Both the position numbers and the translations under genes were made by a program. This document shows positions 12,443 to 24,878 of a DNA stretch of 64,000 nt, one piece after another. This DNA comes from Fasciola hepatica (Eukaryota; Platyhelminthes; Trematoda; Plagiorchiida; Fasciolidae), in the NCBI GenBank assembly GCA_948099385.1, contig CANUEZ040000167.1, positions 4,191,001-4,255,000 of the forward strand. Direction: 5' to 3'. The notes under the pieces were generated by a model. The model did no database searches. It was not told where the DNA came from and worked only from the letters and a program-made list of their open reading frames with translations. Position 1 is the stretch's first letter. The number at the start of each line of letters is the position of its first letter.

Positions 12443-13942
12443 TTGTTGGCAAGCAGGACGCAACCCTGCATCACCCTAAAGCAGCCAACCCCACCTCGTT
12501 GTATTAGCGTGGTACCTCGGCTAATCGACAAGGTCCTCCCAACTCCACTCTACAATACAGGCGAAAAAGGCCACCGAGTAGCGCATCATCATGCATCGGG
12601 ATCAAACACACCATATTCTCCAAGTATCCCGAAACAGTTTTCCAATCATCTAGCTGAGCGCCAGCACCTCCCGTCGAACCTCCGTAACCAATTTCTCTCT
12701 CCTCCAATGGTACAAATAAGTAACCCCCGGTGGAATTATAACCAATGGCCTCAATTGTCTAGCTTCGCACCCTTTCCTGAACACAGGATGGGCCAGCCCA
12801 ACCAACTACAGTTTTTTCGTCGGTCCTGGTCAAGCGGCAACTACCCGCCCCTGCGTACCCCGTTGAACCCAGTCACCACTACTTTCTGCCATCTCACTTG
12901 CCGTTACCCATTACCTCAGCATCCAACCCCCCACCTGGCTACTTCAACCACCCCAGAAATCCCACCTCGTCAAACGTTCAATTTTTTCTTGACGGCAACC
13001 CCCCAGCCCATCTTCACCCCTTCTTCACAATGCTGGTTCCCCACTTTTAACCCCTGTTTAGACTCCTTCACTTCTATACATAACAACCCTGTCGTTATGA
13101 GTCCACTTAATGACGTTTACCACCTCGGTAGTGTTAGCCATCAACATTCGCCGATGGTTGTTCCCACTCCACATCATGACGGTACAGTTGCACTTAACTT
13201 GCTTCTCACTAACGCTCGCTCATTACTGAATAAAACCCATACTCTCCGTAATATAGTACTGTCTTCCGACTTCAACATCATTGTCATAACCGTAATCTGG
13301 CTAAACGATTCTGTCCCATTGGACCAAATTTCTATGGCTGGTTATCAAACCTTCATGAAAAATTGTCGTCGTCGTGGAGGAGGCTGTCTAATCCACGTTA
13401 AGAACAGCTTTCCTACCATTCCTCTCTCTGATCCAATACTGGACTTAATTCAGGACTCAATATGGGTAACGGTTCTTCAGGCCAACTGTCCACTCCATAT
13501 CGGCTGCGTTTATCGACCACCCAATTCAAACACTACGGACCTCTCCCACGTAGTCAAAGCCTTTGACCACTTTGCACTATTACCCTCCTCGTCAAAAATC
13601 ATTGCTGGCGATTTCAATGCACCTAATATCTGCTGGGACACCATGCCATCACCCCAATACTTCACGAGCTTCGTTTCGACCATACGCGCAGGGCGCTGGG
13701 TCCAGCACGTAATGACACCAAACAGAGGTAACAGCATACTAGACCTGATATTTACAATTGGCCTATCGGACGTGATGACTATCGCCCTCAACCCTTTCCC
13801 AGGCAGTGACCATAGAATGGTATCCTGCAGATTCACAGCCGGACCCATAGACCCCATATGTAGCTCATCTCAACAGCCCCTGCACACGATCAACTGGATG
13901 AACCTCAAGCCTATGCTTCGATCCCTCAACTGGGATGACTAA
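12443..13942 (+). pseudogene. ORF2 N-terminal part of copy D: linker plus APE-like endonuclease missing its catalytic Glu
   Basis: The frame is open from before 12443 (no in-frame ATG near the start) to TAA 13940-13942. The first 240 or so codons are a Pro/Ser/Asn-rich linker. The endonuclease follows from about residue 250: TNARSLLN, VYRPP, AGDFN (Asp near residue 390), LDLIFT and GSDH (near residue 456). Where copies A and E have TETW or TESW, this copy reads TVIW (residue 284 is Val, codon at 13292). That Glu coordinates the metal in APE-type nucleases, so the enzyme is predicted to be inactive. The RT continues in the same frame after the stop. Confidence 0.8.
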
Positions 13943-16012
13943 TTCCTACAGCACAACACTCAGCTCGCCAGTGACGTACTCTGCCATGAGCTACATAGCT
14001 GCTTGTCAGCAATCATCACCATGGGGACCAACCGTTCTCAAGCCCGCGGCTCCTACCAAACAAAGCTGCAAAATAAACATGCAAAACTGCAGAAGATCTA
14101 CAATAAAACCAAGGACTTCTCCATACTATTGCAACTTCACTCTCTCTCTGTCACCATCAGTCTTCGGACTAATGAACTGCTGAGAAAGCAGGAGCTTTCG
14201 GCCTTGAATTCCTTCGACAGATCGTACCGATTGTCCCGACTGCTGAAGAGCAGAAATCAGAGAGAGCCTACAGGGATACCATATCTAATTTTGGGAAACA
14301 GCACGCAGATTAAATCTGCAGCTGAAATCGCTGAGGCGCTCAATACCTTCCTTTCAGAATCCATGACCACTGACGCCACTGTAAACCCGCCACCCGTACC
14401 CCTCATCACCGAGCAAGTTCTCTCTGACATTGAATTCAGTTTGAACGATGTGACCCACCTGCTGCTGCGTGTTAGACCCTCCTCCCGCCCTGGCTATGAC
14501 GGCATCCCCCCAGCACTCTTTCATCTTGGTGGAACTGACATCGCTGCTATCTTTATGAATCTCTACAACTTATCCCTTAAAAATGGCATTTTTCCATCCC
14601 AGTGGAAAACTTCAACCATTATTCCTATCCACAAAAAAGGTCCAGTGCATGACCCTTCAAATTATCGTCCTATCAACCATACCCCTTTAGCTGCCAGAAT
14701 AATGGAGCGTTTGAATAAACAGCGGATGTCCGATTATCTCATTTCCCATAACCTCATTCACAGAGGCCAACATGGCTTTCTAAAGTCACGTTCTTGTACC
14801 ACATGCCAGTTTGATTTCTTCAACCTAGTGACCACGGCAGCTGACGACGAAAAATCTATGATTATCATCTACCTCGATATGACCAAGGCATTTGACCGAG
14901 TTCCTCACTCCCGATTGTTAACAAAACTCCGGGCCTATGGTATCCATGACCCGCTTTTATCATGGATCACTTCTTACCTGTCGGATCGAACCCAGGTTGT
15001 ATATGCTAATGGTCATCTATCGCAACCGGCGCCTGTCACTAGTGGAGTCATACGAGGAAGTGTACTTGGTCCGCTATTTTTCTTACTCTATATTAACGAA
15101 CTTTTTTCGATTGTGCAACATGGCACACCTTTCCTCTTCGCCGACGACATCAAAATCGTGTATGATTTCCGCCATCAAGATTTGAGCACAGCACTGTCTG
15201 AAATAGGTAGTGATCTTGAGAAACTTGATCAATGGTGCACTTCATGGCAGATGTGCTTCTCGACATCTAAAAGCTTCTACACAACCTACAGATGTCAAGT
15301 CCCACTCGAAACTCTGTCACTGAACCAAGTACCCATCGCCCCAAGCTCATCAGTGAAAGATCTTGGGCTTCGGTACACTAACAATCTACAATTCTCGGAA
15401 CATGTCTCATTTCAGACGGCCAAGACCAGACAGATAATAGGCCTAGTTCTCAGATCATTTGAAATGAAACATAGTATCCTCCTCACACGCCAATCCCATG
15501 CATCACCCCACCTCGAATGTTGCCCTATAATCTTCTCTGGAATGTCCAAATCTGACAGAATACTCCTGGAAAAAGTCCAGCGCACCTTCACCAAGAAGCT
15601 AATGGGATATTTCTCTCCACTGAGCTATAAAGAGCGATGCATTCTATTAAAACTTGACCCCGTTTGGCTTAGACATGTCAGGCTTAACTTGTGTTTTCTA
15701 TACAGACTTATTCATTGCTCTGCGTTCACTTCTACCAACTCCATTCAGTTTTCCCTACCCTCATCTCACCCTCTGCGCCACAGAGACTTCAGTCTGACCA
15801 TCCCACATTCCAGGCTGGCAATCAGATCCAACTTCTTTCTCGTTGAATATTCTAAGGTTTGGAATAAGCTGCCTCGGACCATTCGCAAATGTGCGTCAAT
15901 AACCCAGTTCAGCCATGCCCTTAAATCACAACTTACCGTTAGTCATATGTTATCTTTGACTAACGCCAGCATATCTGAGGATCGAGCCTATGAAGAAGGC
16001 ATCGAACTTTAG
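13943..16012 (+). pseudogene. ORF2 C-terminal part of copy D: reverse transcriptase (same frame as the endonuclease)
   Basis: The frame after the single TAA is the same as before it and stays open for about 690 codons, to TAG 16010. Motifs in order: the Lys-rich linker helix, SRPGYDGIPP, IIPIHKKG, NYRPINHTPL, QHGFLKSRSC, motif A YLDMTKAFDRV (about 14870), motif B SGVIRGSVLGP (Arg where relatives have Gln), motif C FADDIK (Asp pair at 15143-15148), a VKDLG block, and the C-terminal YSKVWNKLP signature. The catalytic Asp residues are present. Copies E and F have no stop at the matching EN-RT junction, so the TAA is a lesion and not a family feature. Confidence 0.85.
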
Positions 16013-16110
16013 AACCCTAGCTTCAGTCTCTCCTCCCGCTCTCTGCTATCCGTCGAGATGGCCTTCAAAAACGGGTTCAACTACTAGGATCACGGCACCA
16101 TATCCCAAAC

Positions 16111-19100
16111 CTACCATTTCTGCCTAACGACAGACGATAGGCTTACCATTTATTATTACTTTTTACGTATAACCCACACTGCAGAAGGACGGAATTTTGT
16201 CGTTTACAAATATAACTATCTAGATGCCTGCCGGTTCTCGCTACTCACCCACGTTCACATACCATCACCTAACCCTTATACATCCCTGCCTCATCTAATT
16301 CACTAGTCGGTTTCCACAACCATGTCTAAACAGTTACTGCCTCCCTCGCCATATAGTACTAGGGCAGCCATGTAAAACAACTCTCCTCTAGCTGAAGGTT
16401 TTAGCCCATGATGTTTTCCCCCAGCACCAAATTGTCCAGTGGTGCTGGATCCTAAGACATTAAGTCTCACCACCCACTAATTCACTCTCTGATCCTCTCT
16501 TATTTATCCTGGCTTCCGCTCCTCTCAGCTTCCTTGCCCGGGGATCGATTTGATCTATATATACTATTATAAATCCTTACATGACTTTTGATAGAGCTTA
16601 TGAGGAGAGCGTGATACTAACCAGAACCCTTGATAATCTAGGACGTGCCACATCATACACCATAGTTGCCATCACCTAAGCGTAAACCTACCTAAACGTA
16701 GTAACTCCCATGCCTGAGGCCAATGCATCAGAAGTCGTATTTGATTATATGAAATACCACTGGAAGCATGAAAGGTAGTCTTTAAACATTCCCAGTGCTG
16801 TCTTCACTTAGTCTTCGCCTTTGTCTCTAACCAAAGACGTAGCATCTGTCGGACTCCTCAACCTCCATCTAGTGGACACCATTAATCACTCACAGCTCAA
16901 CTTCCGTCCCTGTCACAGAACTCTAGCATCTTCCATGACTGGCCTATACAGCATTTGATACTCAGCCAGCAAAACTACAAACCATATGTGGATCATCCCG
17001 ATTAATCACGTTGTTGGTGCTGCACGTCGTACCCCATCCTTGTGCAGACTGGCTTTTGTTGAACACAAACCCCATTGAATAATCGCAGGCTGTGGTTGAC
17101 TCTACCTCCCCCTGCATTTTTTGTCCTATGTAAACGGCATGAGGGTTCTGACTTCACGGATAAGGCGAGTGTTAGCGCGGCACTTCTGCAAACATTCCTG
17201 GCCGTGATGGTCTCCCTGCACAGAGTTGACCACCAATTAGACATGACCACCAAAAAGTAGAGATTGGCATAAAAAAGTGAGAAAAAATACCCCACTGTTT
17301 TGTCTTCCAGGCACACCAGCCTTGTCACTTGTGACTCATGTCTCCGGGTTGCAGTGTTGCTACGGATAGACCGGTTTGGTTGACCTATTCCCAACGCGGC
17401 TCGTCACATGAGGTCCATGTTTCGGCCAGGGCGTGGGAGCTGTGGTCGCACACAAAAAGCAGCTCCGCCTTCTCTGACAGCCAGATACCTGACTGTCATA
17501 AAACCATTAAAAAATAATAAGAACGTCTAAAAAAGTGTGGATCATTCTTGGAGCGCCACGTGCTGTATGCCATTGGTTGTGTATCGTGCTACCTCCCTAC
17601 CTGAAGCGAGCCCTTGTGCCGCCTACCATGAGCACCGAATGTAGACCGTTAGAGTTTGCTTCCCTGACGAAAATTCGGACCCATCTCATTTCCTCCTCTC
17701 ACGGTTCCCCAAACCAGTCATCACATGGATGTTTTCCTGGTTTGCAATGCGATAACGACGAAAAGGACACCGCGATAACCATGCAATCATGTGTACGTCC
17801 GATTTCCTTGATCATACTCGAGCAAATCTCATTACGATAGCACCATCGAGTAAGAGCATAGATGAACTCAAGTTAACGTTCCAAGGCACGTGACCGATTG
17901 CCTCCAATGTATCACCTTTCTGCGTAAGCAGACGGTACTGGGGGTTATCATTTCTAACTGCCCTAGACTGTGAGACCCTAGGTCTTTCATTAGTATCCGA
18001 GCGATGCCGTGCCAACGTGCAAAATCATAAATCCTTTGAGATGCATACACCGTTACCAAACTAGTGTACGCAACTCCGTTAGCCTGCAGCAGTATAGCAC
18101 AAATCCACCGCGAGCCTATCTTTCTTAGAATGTGGAGTAGGTGCCACTGACTGCTCAAATGAAACTTCATCCATGCTTCACTCACACAGACCTAACCAGT
18201 CCATTATCCATTGTCTTCATATATCATCATAACCCACAGCTGGAACCACGTCCAGACTGCAACCCCCCTTTATTTCAGGTCTGTTGTCTCCCACTATCGC
18301 AGTCACCAAACCGGATAACCAAGGACGCCACATTGACTCGTACGGACAGAGACTCAAGTGGAACCTACCATAGCAACTAAGACCGAAATCAAGCCACCCG
18401 ACAGGAAATACTCGCAACTGCTTATCAGATCATTCAGCTTTTTCTAAAGCAACCAACACACATTCCAGTTCATGCGCATCTTGCTAATATACCACCACAC
18501 TTAGCCGATTGACCGATACACACTTTGCCCTGCTAGACGAAACACACCCATATGATGTCGTACGTTACCAGAAACGACGCTGAATATCACTGAAGGCAAA
18601 TGCGTCAACATATATATATATATATATATTTGTCAGTGAAACAGCATATTAACTCTCAAGTCCATGCGGAGATTTCACGCTTTATCCGTTACCACAGTCC
18701 ACCTTTCCTCCGAACCGTAACCGGTTGGGAATTGACTCTCCACTTCTCGAGCACCTTCCAGTTGAGCTTTCTCATTTCTGAATGGTACATGTTACTGATC
18801 CTGAATCTAAACTCGCATTTTTATGGACTGCTGTTTCTCCCACATCCACCAGTGTTCACTTTCACGAAATTGGTCTCGGCACCGTTTCGACACTCATTCA
18901 ATTTATCGAACTCCGGTAAATCCGACATTCAGGGTCTGCATCGTCTTCATGGATCGCTATCCTCTCCGCATGCACCGACTTTCCCGAGAACATTTCTTTA
19001 CAATTTTTTTTCCTTTTCTTCTTGCTCAAAATTTACTCTATCTGTAGGACTTCACCAGGCCTCCGTTTCCCCAGCTTGCATCATTCTCGTTCATAATGTG

Positions 19101-19130
19101 TCGTTGACACTGCGCCAACGGTTTCCCGAT
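16111..19130. other. No confident gene; possible long 3' region of copy D
   Basis: The sequence is C/T-rich with short frames. Near 16,590 a stretch with GAGCTTATGAGGAGAG resembles the end of the copy D reading frame, which suggests a partial 3' duplicate. A minus-strand open frame at 17002-17394 (130 codons, several Cys and Arg) has no motif I recognise. An AT microsatellite sits at 18610-18630, and fragment G also has an AT tract downstream (42.77 kb). Confidence 0.4.
18610..18630 (+). repeat. (AT)n microsatellite
   Basis: About ten AT units are read directly, within what may be the 3' region of copy D. Confidence 0.9.
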
Positions 19131-19199
19131 ATCTCCACCGCCCAGCCCGGATTCGAAACCGGTTCGAAACTGCCGCGCAAACCATTAGTAAATTGATCC

Positions 19200-19465
19200 A
19201 TTCAAACTGTTCAGTTTAGTCTGCACAGGACATGTAACGGCCACGGCCAATCGAGCGTCCAGAATTCCTTCGATGGTATGAGCACCAGTTATGCACCCAC
19301 CACTGCTTTGTCTCTCTATCTATCGCTGATACTCTCGACTTTCATACTTTGAATTTGTGAATATTCCACCTTATTGAGTAAAGTGTCACACCATGATCAT
19401 GCGCTAGCGCGTGAGTCTCGACCATGGCCGAGAAATATACCGTTATCATCATTATAAGGTAGGTT
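19200..19465 (+). repeat. Probable non-LTR 3' end with ATC-rich tail
   Basis: It ends in a block reading AAATATACCGTTATCATCAT. Very similar blocks close the regions at 44.6 kb (AAATACACAATTATCATCAT) and 56.8 kb (AAATATACAATTATCATTAT, followed by a long ATT tract). Short 3' microsatellites are common in CR1-like elements. Part of it (about 19210-19310) also resembles 305-400 at the window start. Assignment to copy D is inferred from strand and position only. Confidence 0.45.
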
Positions 19466-19849
19466 ACTTGCAGTTTAATGTAATAGAAAATAGCCGACCT
19501 CGCTTTCGTCATTGGGCGGGTAAAAATGTTCCCGGATACTGTGCTATAATCGTAGTACTAAAACCCGTTTTTGCAGGCCAGCTTCTAGGTGTCACTCTGA
19601 AAGGAAAGAGGAATTACGTTGGGGGAAGTCAAAGAATAATCCAGCGAGCCTCTGAACTGAGAGGTAATGAAACTCTTGCGGAGGTTTTCGGGAGATTTTC
19701 CGTAGCTTTGACCATAATATGGGGATAAATAAATCCCAGCCCTAATATTGATTTAGGAATAGTGAGCTGCAGCGAGAGATGACGTAGGGCATAATTCGTG
19801 GATGAAGTAGGAGTAATGTATTCAGTACATCAGAAGGTCATGCGGTGGT

Positions 19850-22800
19850 TTAGCCTAAACGGGAAGCATAATTTGAGCTTCGGTCGAAGCATCTACCGGG
19901 AGTCAAGACTGAGTAGGCTGCGTCAACCCTCCTAACACCAGCTGGGGAAAATTTCTCTAATTGTTTAGTGAACTGGCGCTGCAAAGACTCCAGAGAAACG
20001 CCATCGGATTTGTCAGTTTTTTGGAGACAATGGGATAACACTCAAAGAGGGGGCCTTGAGTGAGACTTGCGGGAAAACAATTCGAAGTCCGACGATGGGA
20101 ACCGTGGTTCTTCTCGTCTTGGCAATCTGGGCAGGAACAAAATCAGAAAACTTGAGGCTACAAGAATAGAGAAGACCAAGGTTTCTAACTAGCTGTCCGT
20201 GAAAACAGGGTAAATTGTGGACAATCTGGGTTCCGCGGGCCATTTGACATCTGAAAGCGGAACTTCGGGAACGCATACTGCAAGAAACGCACCAGTTTTC
20301 TGGTCACTTCAGATCACTGGAAGTTGCATCAAGCGTAGTCTTGAGACTCTGACAAAGAAACTCATATGCTTTCTGAATGCCATCATTGAAAAAGAATAGA
20401 GTGCTACGGGGCAGAATGGGGGATGTGTCATTATCGTAAATGAGAAGAGGCGAGGACCGGGTACACTCCCCAGTGTAACCCTTCTGGTGACTGGATCAAG
20501 ATGTGAGAAACAGCAGTCAATGGAAACCTCTTGCGAGCAATTCAATAGGCACGATGTAAGTCACGATAAAAAAGGGTCAGGAAGGCCGTGAGCTCTAAGT
20601 TTGGTTGGTAATGGAGAGTGTGGGGCACGATCAGACGCCTTGGTCATATCAAGATGCACGGTGAAGATAGATTTATTGTTACCGGCGGCCTCCGTTATGA
20701 GGTTGAGAGGCCGTACTGGCAGGCGGTGCACGAGCGTGATCTTGGGAGGCCGCGCCGCCCACCATGGATGATATTATGAAAACCAAGAAGTGAGACATCC
20801 GCTTATTGATGAGGCTTTCCATCCGGATAGAGGCACTTGAAGTGTGGCTGGTGGGGTGGTAACTCGGCGGGTCATGTACAGGTCCCTTCTGATTAACTGA
20901 AACGATGATAGCTCTAATGCACTGCGAGGTAAATACACCGTGCCTGGGAGGTAGATAGTAGATCCTCAATAGCAAGGCTGTGACTTCGGTCCCTCCAAGA
21001 AGTAGAAATCTTGATGGAATGCTATCATGACCACCTTTGAAGGACTGCCGAACACAGAGAAGCTGGTTGGCAACTTGACTAGAAATGAATTATATGCCTG
21101 ATACTATGTGCTCGTTGACAGGGTCTATGCATGGAGGTAAAGTGGGGATCGGTAGTCGTGGAAACAGCAAAGTAGGAATTAAACGCCTCGACAGTCGCCT
21201 CAGATGAGGTGGTATTCTTTTTGTTCGCTGAATTCAGAGAGAAGATACCCGCGGACCTGCTCTGATTCCCGTCCTTCAGTAGGCGTGCCAACTCTGCGGG
21301 CATATTGTGGCATTGTAGGGCGGATGCTGCTCGCTTCATGAGCTTATCGTCAGTTTTGGTTCTGAGTGCTACCAAGAGGCTTTGGAGCTGCAAGAATGAC
21401 GGCGATTCACACTTGGTGTGATATAACTTGCGGAGCTTTAGGTATTCACAAGATTTGGGGTCGGGACTGAACTGAGGACTCGGTTCGGTATGGCGTGAGT
21501 TGTGATGATTGTAGACAGCGGGTTGGATAAGTCAGAACATAGTAGGTCGGTGGTCAGCTGGGGGCCGCTTCGCAGGAAGAAGTTGTCTCGGTTTACCGAT
21601 CGAAGTGTGCAGACAAGATTACCCCAGCTGACTGTTGGATAGAGATGATTGGGTAGGTGGAACTTATCAAAATCTTGAGAAACTGCGAAGGTGCAGGAGA
21701 CCGCTTTGTGATCACTTCCTGGGAAGAGGTCGGGCGTTCTAGCCAAAACATCGAATAAACCGGTGGCAAACGGCAGATCGAGCTTGTTGTCATCTCTTGT
21801 TGGGAGAATTACGCGCTGGATCCAGCCACTTACACATATACATGACGAGGTCCAGTAAGTTGTTTTGGGGCAGATAGAGTATTCCAACAAATGCTCGGGG
21901 CATTAAAGTCCCCGGCAGTGAGCTCAGAGGAGCAGGGCAGCAATGAAAGAAATTCAAATGTATCAATACTCCTGGCAGTTCTGAATTCAGGCGCCGATAG
22001 ATGCAACCTATGCGAAGATGCGAGTTAGGTAGGGATGTTATTGGTCACAAAATCTTGAGAGACTTCCAAAGTCGAGTGAGATCGAGAAGCCGGAGGGGCT
22101 TTTTCTGACATAGAATAGAGTACCTATCCCAGGACGAGGCCTGTTCCTGCGGAACACCTGGTGACCAACTAGAAAGACTCGATCTAGTGGAACGGAACCC
22201 GTTGAATAAGTTTCAGTTACGATGATGAGCTCAAAGTCGGAGTTCTGGGCAGTGCTGCGGACGGTTTTAATTTTGTTCAGTAAAGAACGGGGATTTTCAG
22301 TATGGTTTAAGTAGATGATTCTGGTTTTTTTGGAGATGCTACCGGTGGAGATGATAGGGGTTTGGTAGTGATGATGATGGATGTAATTCCGGTTATTAGT
22401 ATGGCGAGGAAGAGGAACCTTAGTAGTTCCAAAGCTCGGATAAGTTGATGCACGGAGAGGAGTTGTTTGTGAAAGGAGGGGGGGGTGAGGAGGTACTGGC
22501 TGAAAGGGTAGTGAGAGCGCTGTGAATTATCTTGGGGGAGTCGGCAGGAAAAAAGTGACGATGGCTAGTTAGTAATAATGGACCGAAGGACGTGAGTGAG
22601 TCCTGGGGGAGTGGGAGGTTACATAGGGCACGGAGTTGATACTCGGGGAGTGGCCGGGTAAAAATTGGGGTTCAGAGTGGTTGGTGCGGCGGATAAAAAT
22701 GTAATGAAGCTGTATATGGAGTAGGTGGGAGTGGATCAACGAAAATTGGTAATGAAAAAACAGTTAGCCGGGGTCAAAAATTGATTCAGGACTGCACAGT

Positions 22801-23330
22801 CAGCCAGTTTAATTTCGCTCCATTGTGCCATTTCCTTTTTGTTTTCACGTGCATTGCTTTGTTGGGCCTTGTTTTCTGGGCGAAAGAGTGGTAAGTTCCA
22901 AGAGTCGGCTTGCTCTGGCGGGCTAATCAACAGTGGTGGTATGGACATTGACAAGATACTTTCTTTTTGAGATTTAGGTAGTGCAGTGCATGAGCTCAGA
23001 GGCTTGGTGGCTTTACCAGAAGTGCCGTGTTTATCCGGATGCGTAGAGGTAAGCGGAGGCGGGTTTATGGTGCGATGAGTGATGAGCATGGCTGAATGAC
23101 CGTACGAGGAGCTAGTAGAAGGAGCTTGGTCATCCAGAACTGAGGGGAACGTGTGCTTGCGGGTGAATGAGTCTGAATGACCTTCATCAGTTTTGTGAAT
23201 GCTGGAGAGCTCATCTCCGCCCAGGAATTCTTTCGGGCTATTCTATATTTTTGGGCGTTTGCCAGGTGGCTCAGTTGGCGAGGGCTTCGGTGCACTGTCT
23301 AAATCTATTAATACAATGAGATTTTAAGAG
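19850..23330 (-). mobile_element. Family-1 non-LTR retrotransposon, copy F (minus strand, badly decayed)
   Basis: Reading the minus strand from 23.3 kb down, the pieces appear in element order: ORF1-like fragments (23295-22736), endonuclease tail (21890-21438: LDLPFATGLFDV, then PGSDHKAVSC), EN-RT linker (21393-21079), RT core start (20975-20679: QKGPVHDPPSYHPTSHT, the NYRPI region), then the RT 3' part (20276-19850: NLGLLYSCSLKFSD and a QRQFTKQL motif). Motifs A to C of the RT are not recognisable; about 20550-20679 is either deleted or scrambled. Many stops and frame changes. The 5' side faces the repeat arm at 23985-24247. Confidence 0.7.
21438..21890 (-). pseudogene. Endonuclease C-terminal fragment of copy F
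   Basis: An open minus-strand frame of 150 codons contains a DNKLDLPFATGLFDV stretch, then PDLFPGSDHKAVSCTF with the His/Asp pair of the APE family. It runs on into the EN-RT junction (a VNRDNFFL stretch and QLTTDLLCSD) without a stop. The upstream endonuclease motifs up to GDFN lie in other frames further 5' (a GDFN-like piece near 21.91 kb). It matches copy D more closely than copy A. Confidence 0.65.
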
Positions 23331-23380
23331 ATGGCAAATTCGGACGATAGCCAGTGATAGGTATATCAGAGAATTTTTTT

Positions 23381-23391
23381 GGGGGGGGGGG
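23381..23391 (+). repeat. Homopolymer G tract
   Basis: Eleven consecutive G follow a run of T. Such runs are error-prone in assembly, so the exact length is uncertain. Confidence 0.9.
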
Positions 23392-23984
23392 TGTAGAGGG
23401 CGCTGGTTGCACTTACACTAGGGTTGTAATTCTTTGCGTGGAGCTTGTGGGCTCTTCCCTCCAGTTGGTTTTTCAGGAATATCTTGCCACACAATAGGCT
23501 AGATTTTGTCAACGCTACAGATTATCGGCTAGTAAAGACCTTGGCGACAACTTCATTTGTAAACCGGAACGAAAGTGTACAGGTGGAGCGGTGGGGAGTT
23601 TTGCTGAGTCTAATAGAGTGGCAAGGTTGTGAGTCAGTGTAGCAAGCACCTAAAATCATATTGTTAGCTGGTAAAAGAGGTTTTAGGCCTGGAATATTGG
23701 ACTTGATCGTAATGTTTGCCCTTTTCTGCTTGTGGATATGTCCGAGGCAGTTGTGTCCACAAATGTCTTAGCCAGCGGTAAGTGCAGGCGGATGGAGCAA
23801 GAACGGTTAAGGAATCTTTTGACAGATGACCAGATCGGCCGGGTCTTCTCGAGGAGGAGGGCTGTTTGTGCTTTTGGAAGTTTCCACAGTGCATCCAGTG
23901 GCAACTCCAGGTGCATTTACTGGAAGGAGTGAACACTTACCTGGTGCAATTTGGTGCTTAATAATTTTTCCACGCAGCAACAAA

Positions 23985-24247
23985 CCGTTCGATGGGCCAG
24001 TCTGGGAATTGCTTTAGGGCGGGTTCGTTAGTCATCGGTTTTATTGGTAGAGAATATCATAAGTCGTCATAATTCTTTCTAAAGAATTGGAAACTATAAA
24101 TATTTTCTAGTTCGGCTGTCAGAGATTGCGTAACAATATCAAAGGGGTCTGTTTAAATCGACGGTCAGCTTCCATTGATTACGTTTTTCTTTAGGTCGCG
24201 TACACCACAGCAGTCTGTGTATTTCTAACAATATTTAGATGATCGTT
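23985..24247 (-). repeat. Dispersed repeat, right inner arm (inverted partner at 2792-3070)
   Basis: This is the reverse complement of the left inner arm with few differences over the conserved core. Between this arm and the outer arm (24248-24540) lies about 0.3 kb of unrelated A/T-rich DNA, against about 0.7 kb between the left arms, so the two spacers have different histories. Confidence 0.75.
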
Positions 24248-24540
24248 TACTCCAAGTCAATGTTGAGGTATCATGAAGATTGCATGTTCTGTGCAAGAGC
24301 ATTTTCCTTTTTGAATATTCGATCCATTTCTCACTGTCATATTTATTGCCCCAGCACACGAATGCGTTTTTTAATCTTGATTCTTCGCTTAATCACAGCT
24401 TATGTGCTCCTTAAAATGAAGGTATTTATGAACGATAACAACCAATTTCATTTTCTTCACATAATTTAATTCGTTTTGCGCACTAGTCTTTAACCTGAGG
24501 TGACTGAAAACACTTTTGAGCCGCTCACAATGAACTTTTG

Positions 24541-24878
24541 ACTAGTTGTGCGGTGAAATTAATATGATTTTTTCCTCTTTCGGGACAATAAAGGGGAATC
24601 GTGAAAAATGACATAAACACGGACAAGTAAATTGGAAATATCAAACAATCAGTACATCTTGCATTTTTTGTAAACAAAGCGGACATCATTTTTCACCGCC
24701 TTTTAGTTTTCATGATACGGAGTGGGACGTAAGCGCGGCATAGGATCAGAGGGAAACCGAAGTCGTCAGGTCGGGATTTGTTTGGCGTGATATTGTGAGT
24801 GAGGGCTGCATACGTGACAAACGTATAAGTGAACCCAGATGAAACCCGTTTCTAGTCCAGCAAAAACCAGATCGGGTC
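24541..24878 (+). repeat. Dispersed repeat, right outer arm (inverted partner at 1785-2114)
   Basis: It runs from ACTAGTTGTGCGGTGAAATT to a block around AGATCGGG, matching the left outer arm in reverse. Beyond it (24880-25020) is CCGG-rich DNA like that beyond the left arm at 1690-1785. Confidence 0.75.

Larger units (their letters stand above)
11190..16110 (+). mobile_element. Family-1 non-LTR retrotransposon, copy D (best preserved)
   Basis: Two long reading frames cover the expected ORF1 and ORF2. ORF1 is open and ORF2 is open apart from a single in-frame TAA. Protein similarity to copies A and E is clear throughout, but with many substitutions, so D is a diverged subfamily and not a recent duplicate. 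It shares more with copy F in the endonuclease tail (GSDH followed by VSC) than with A. The 5' end is not defined. The 3' UTR probably extends well past 16.1 kb, possibly to the ATC-rich tail near 19.45 kb. Confidence 0.85.

Noticed and set aside
13935..13948. Programmed stop or reinitiation between endonuclease and RT, since copy A also has a stop near the EN-RT boundary
   Set aside because: Copies E and F read through the matching position with sense codons, and in copy A the RT continues in another frame. Independent decay explains both stops.
17002..17394. 130-codon minus-strand frame as a host gene
   Set aside because: Cys/Arg-rich without recognisable spacing. It could be part of a repeat, but I could not place it in a family.
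1785..24878. Large Polinton/Maverick-type DNA transposon with long terminal inverted repeats
   Set aside because: No protein-primed DNA polymerase, retroviral-type integrase, ATPase, protease or capsid gene is visible between the arms; the content is non-LTR retrotransposons.
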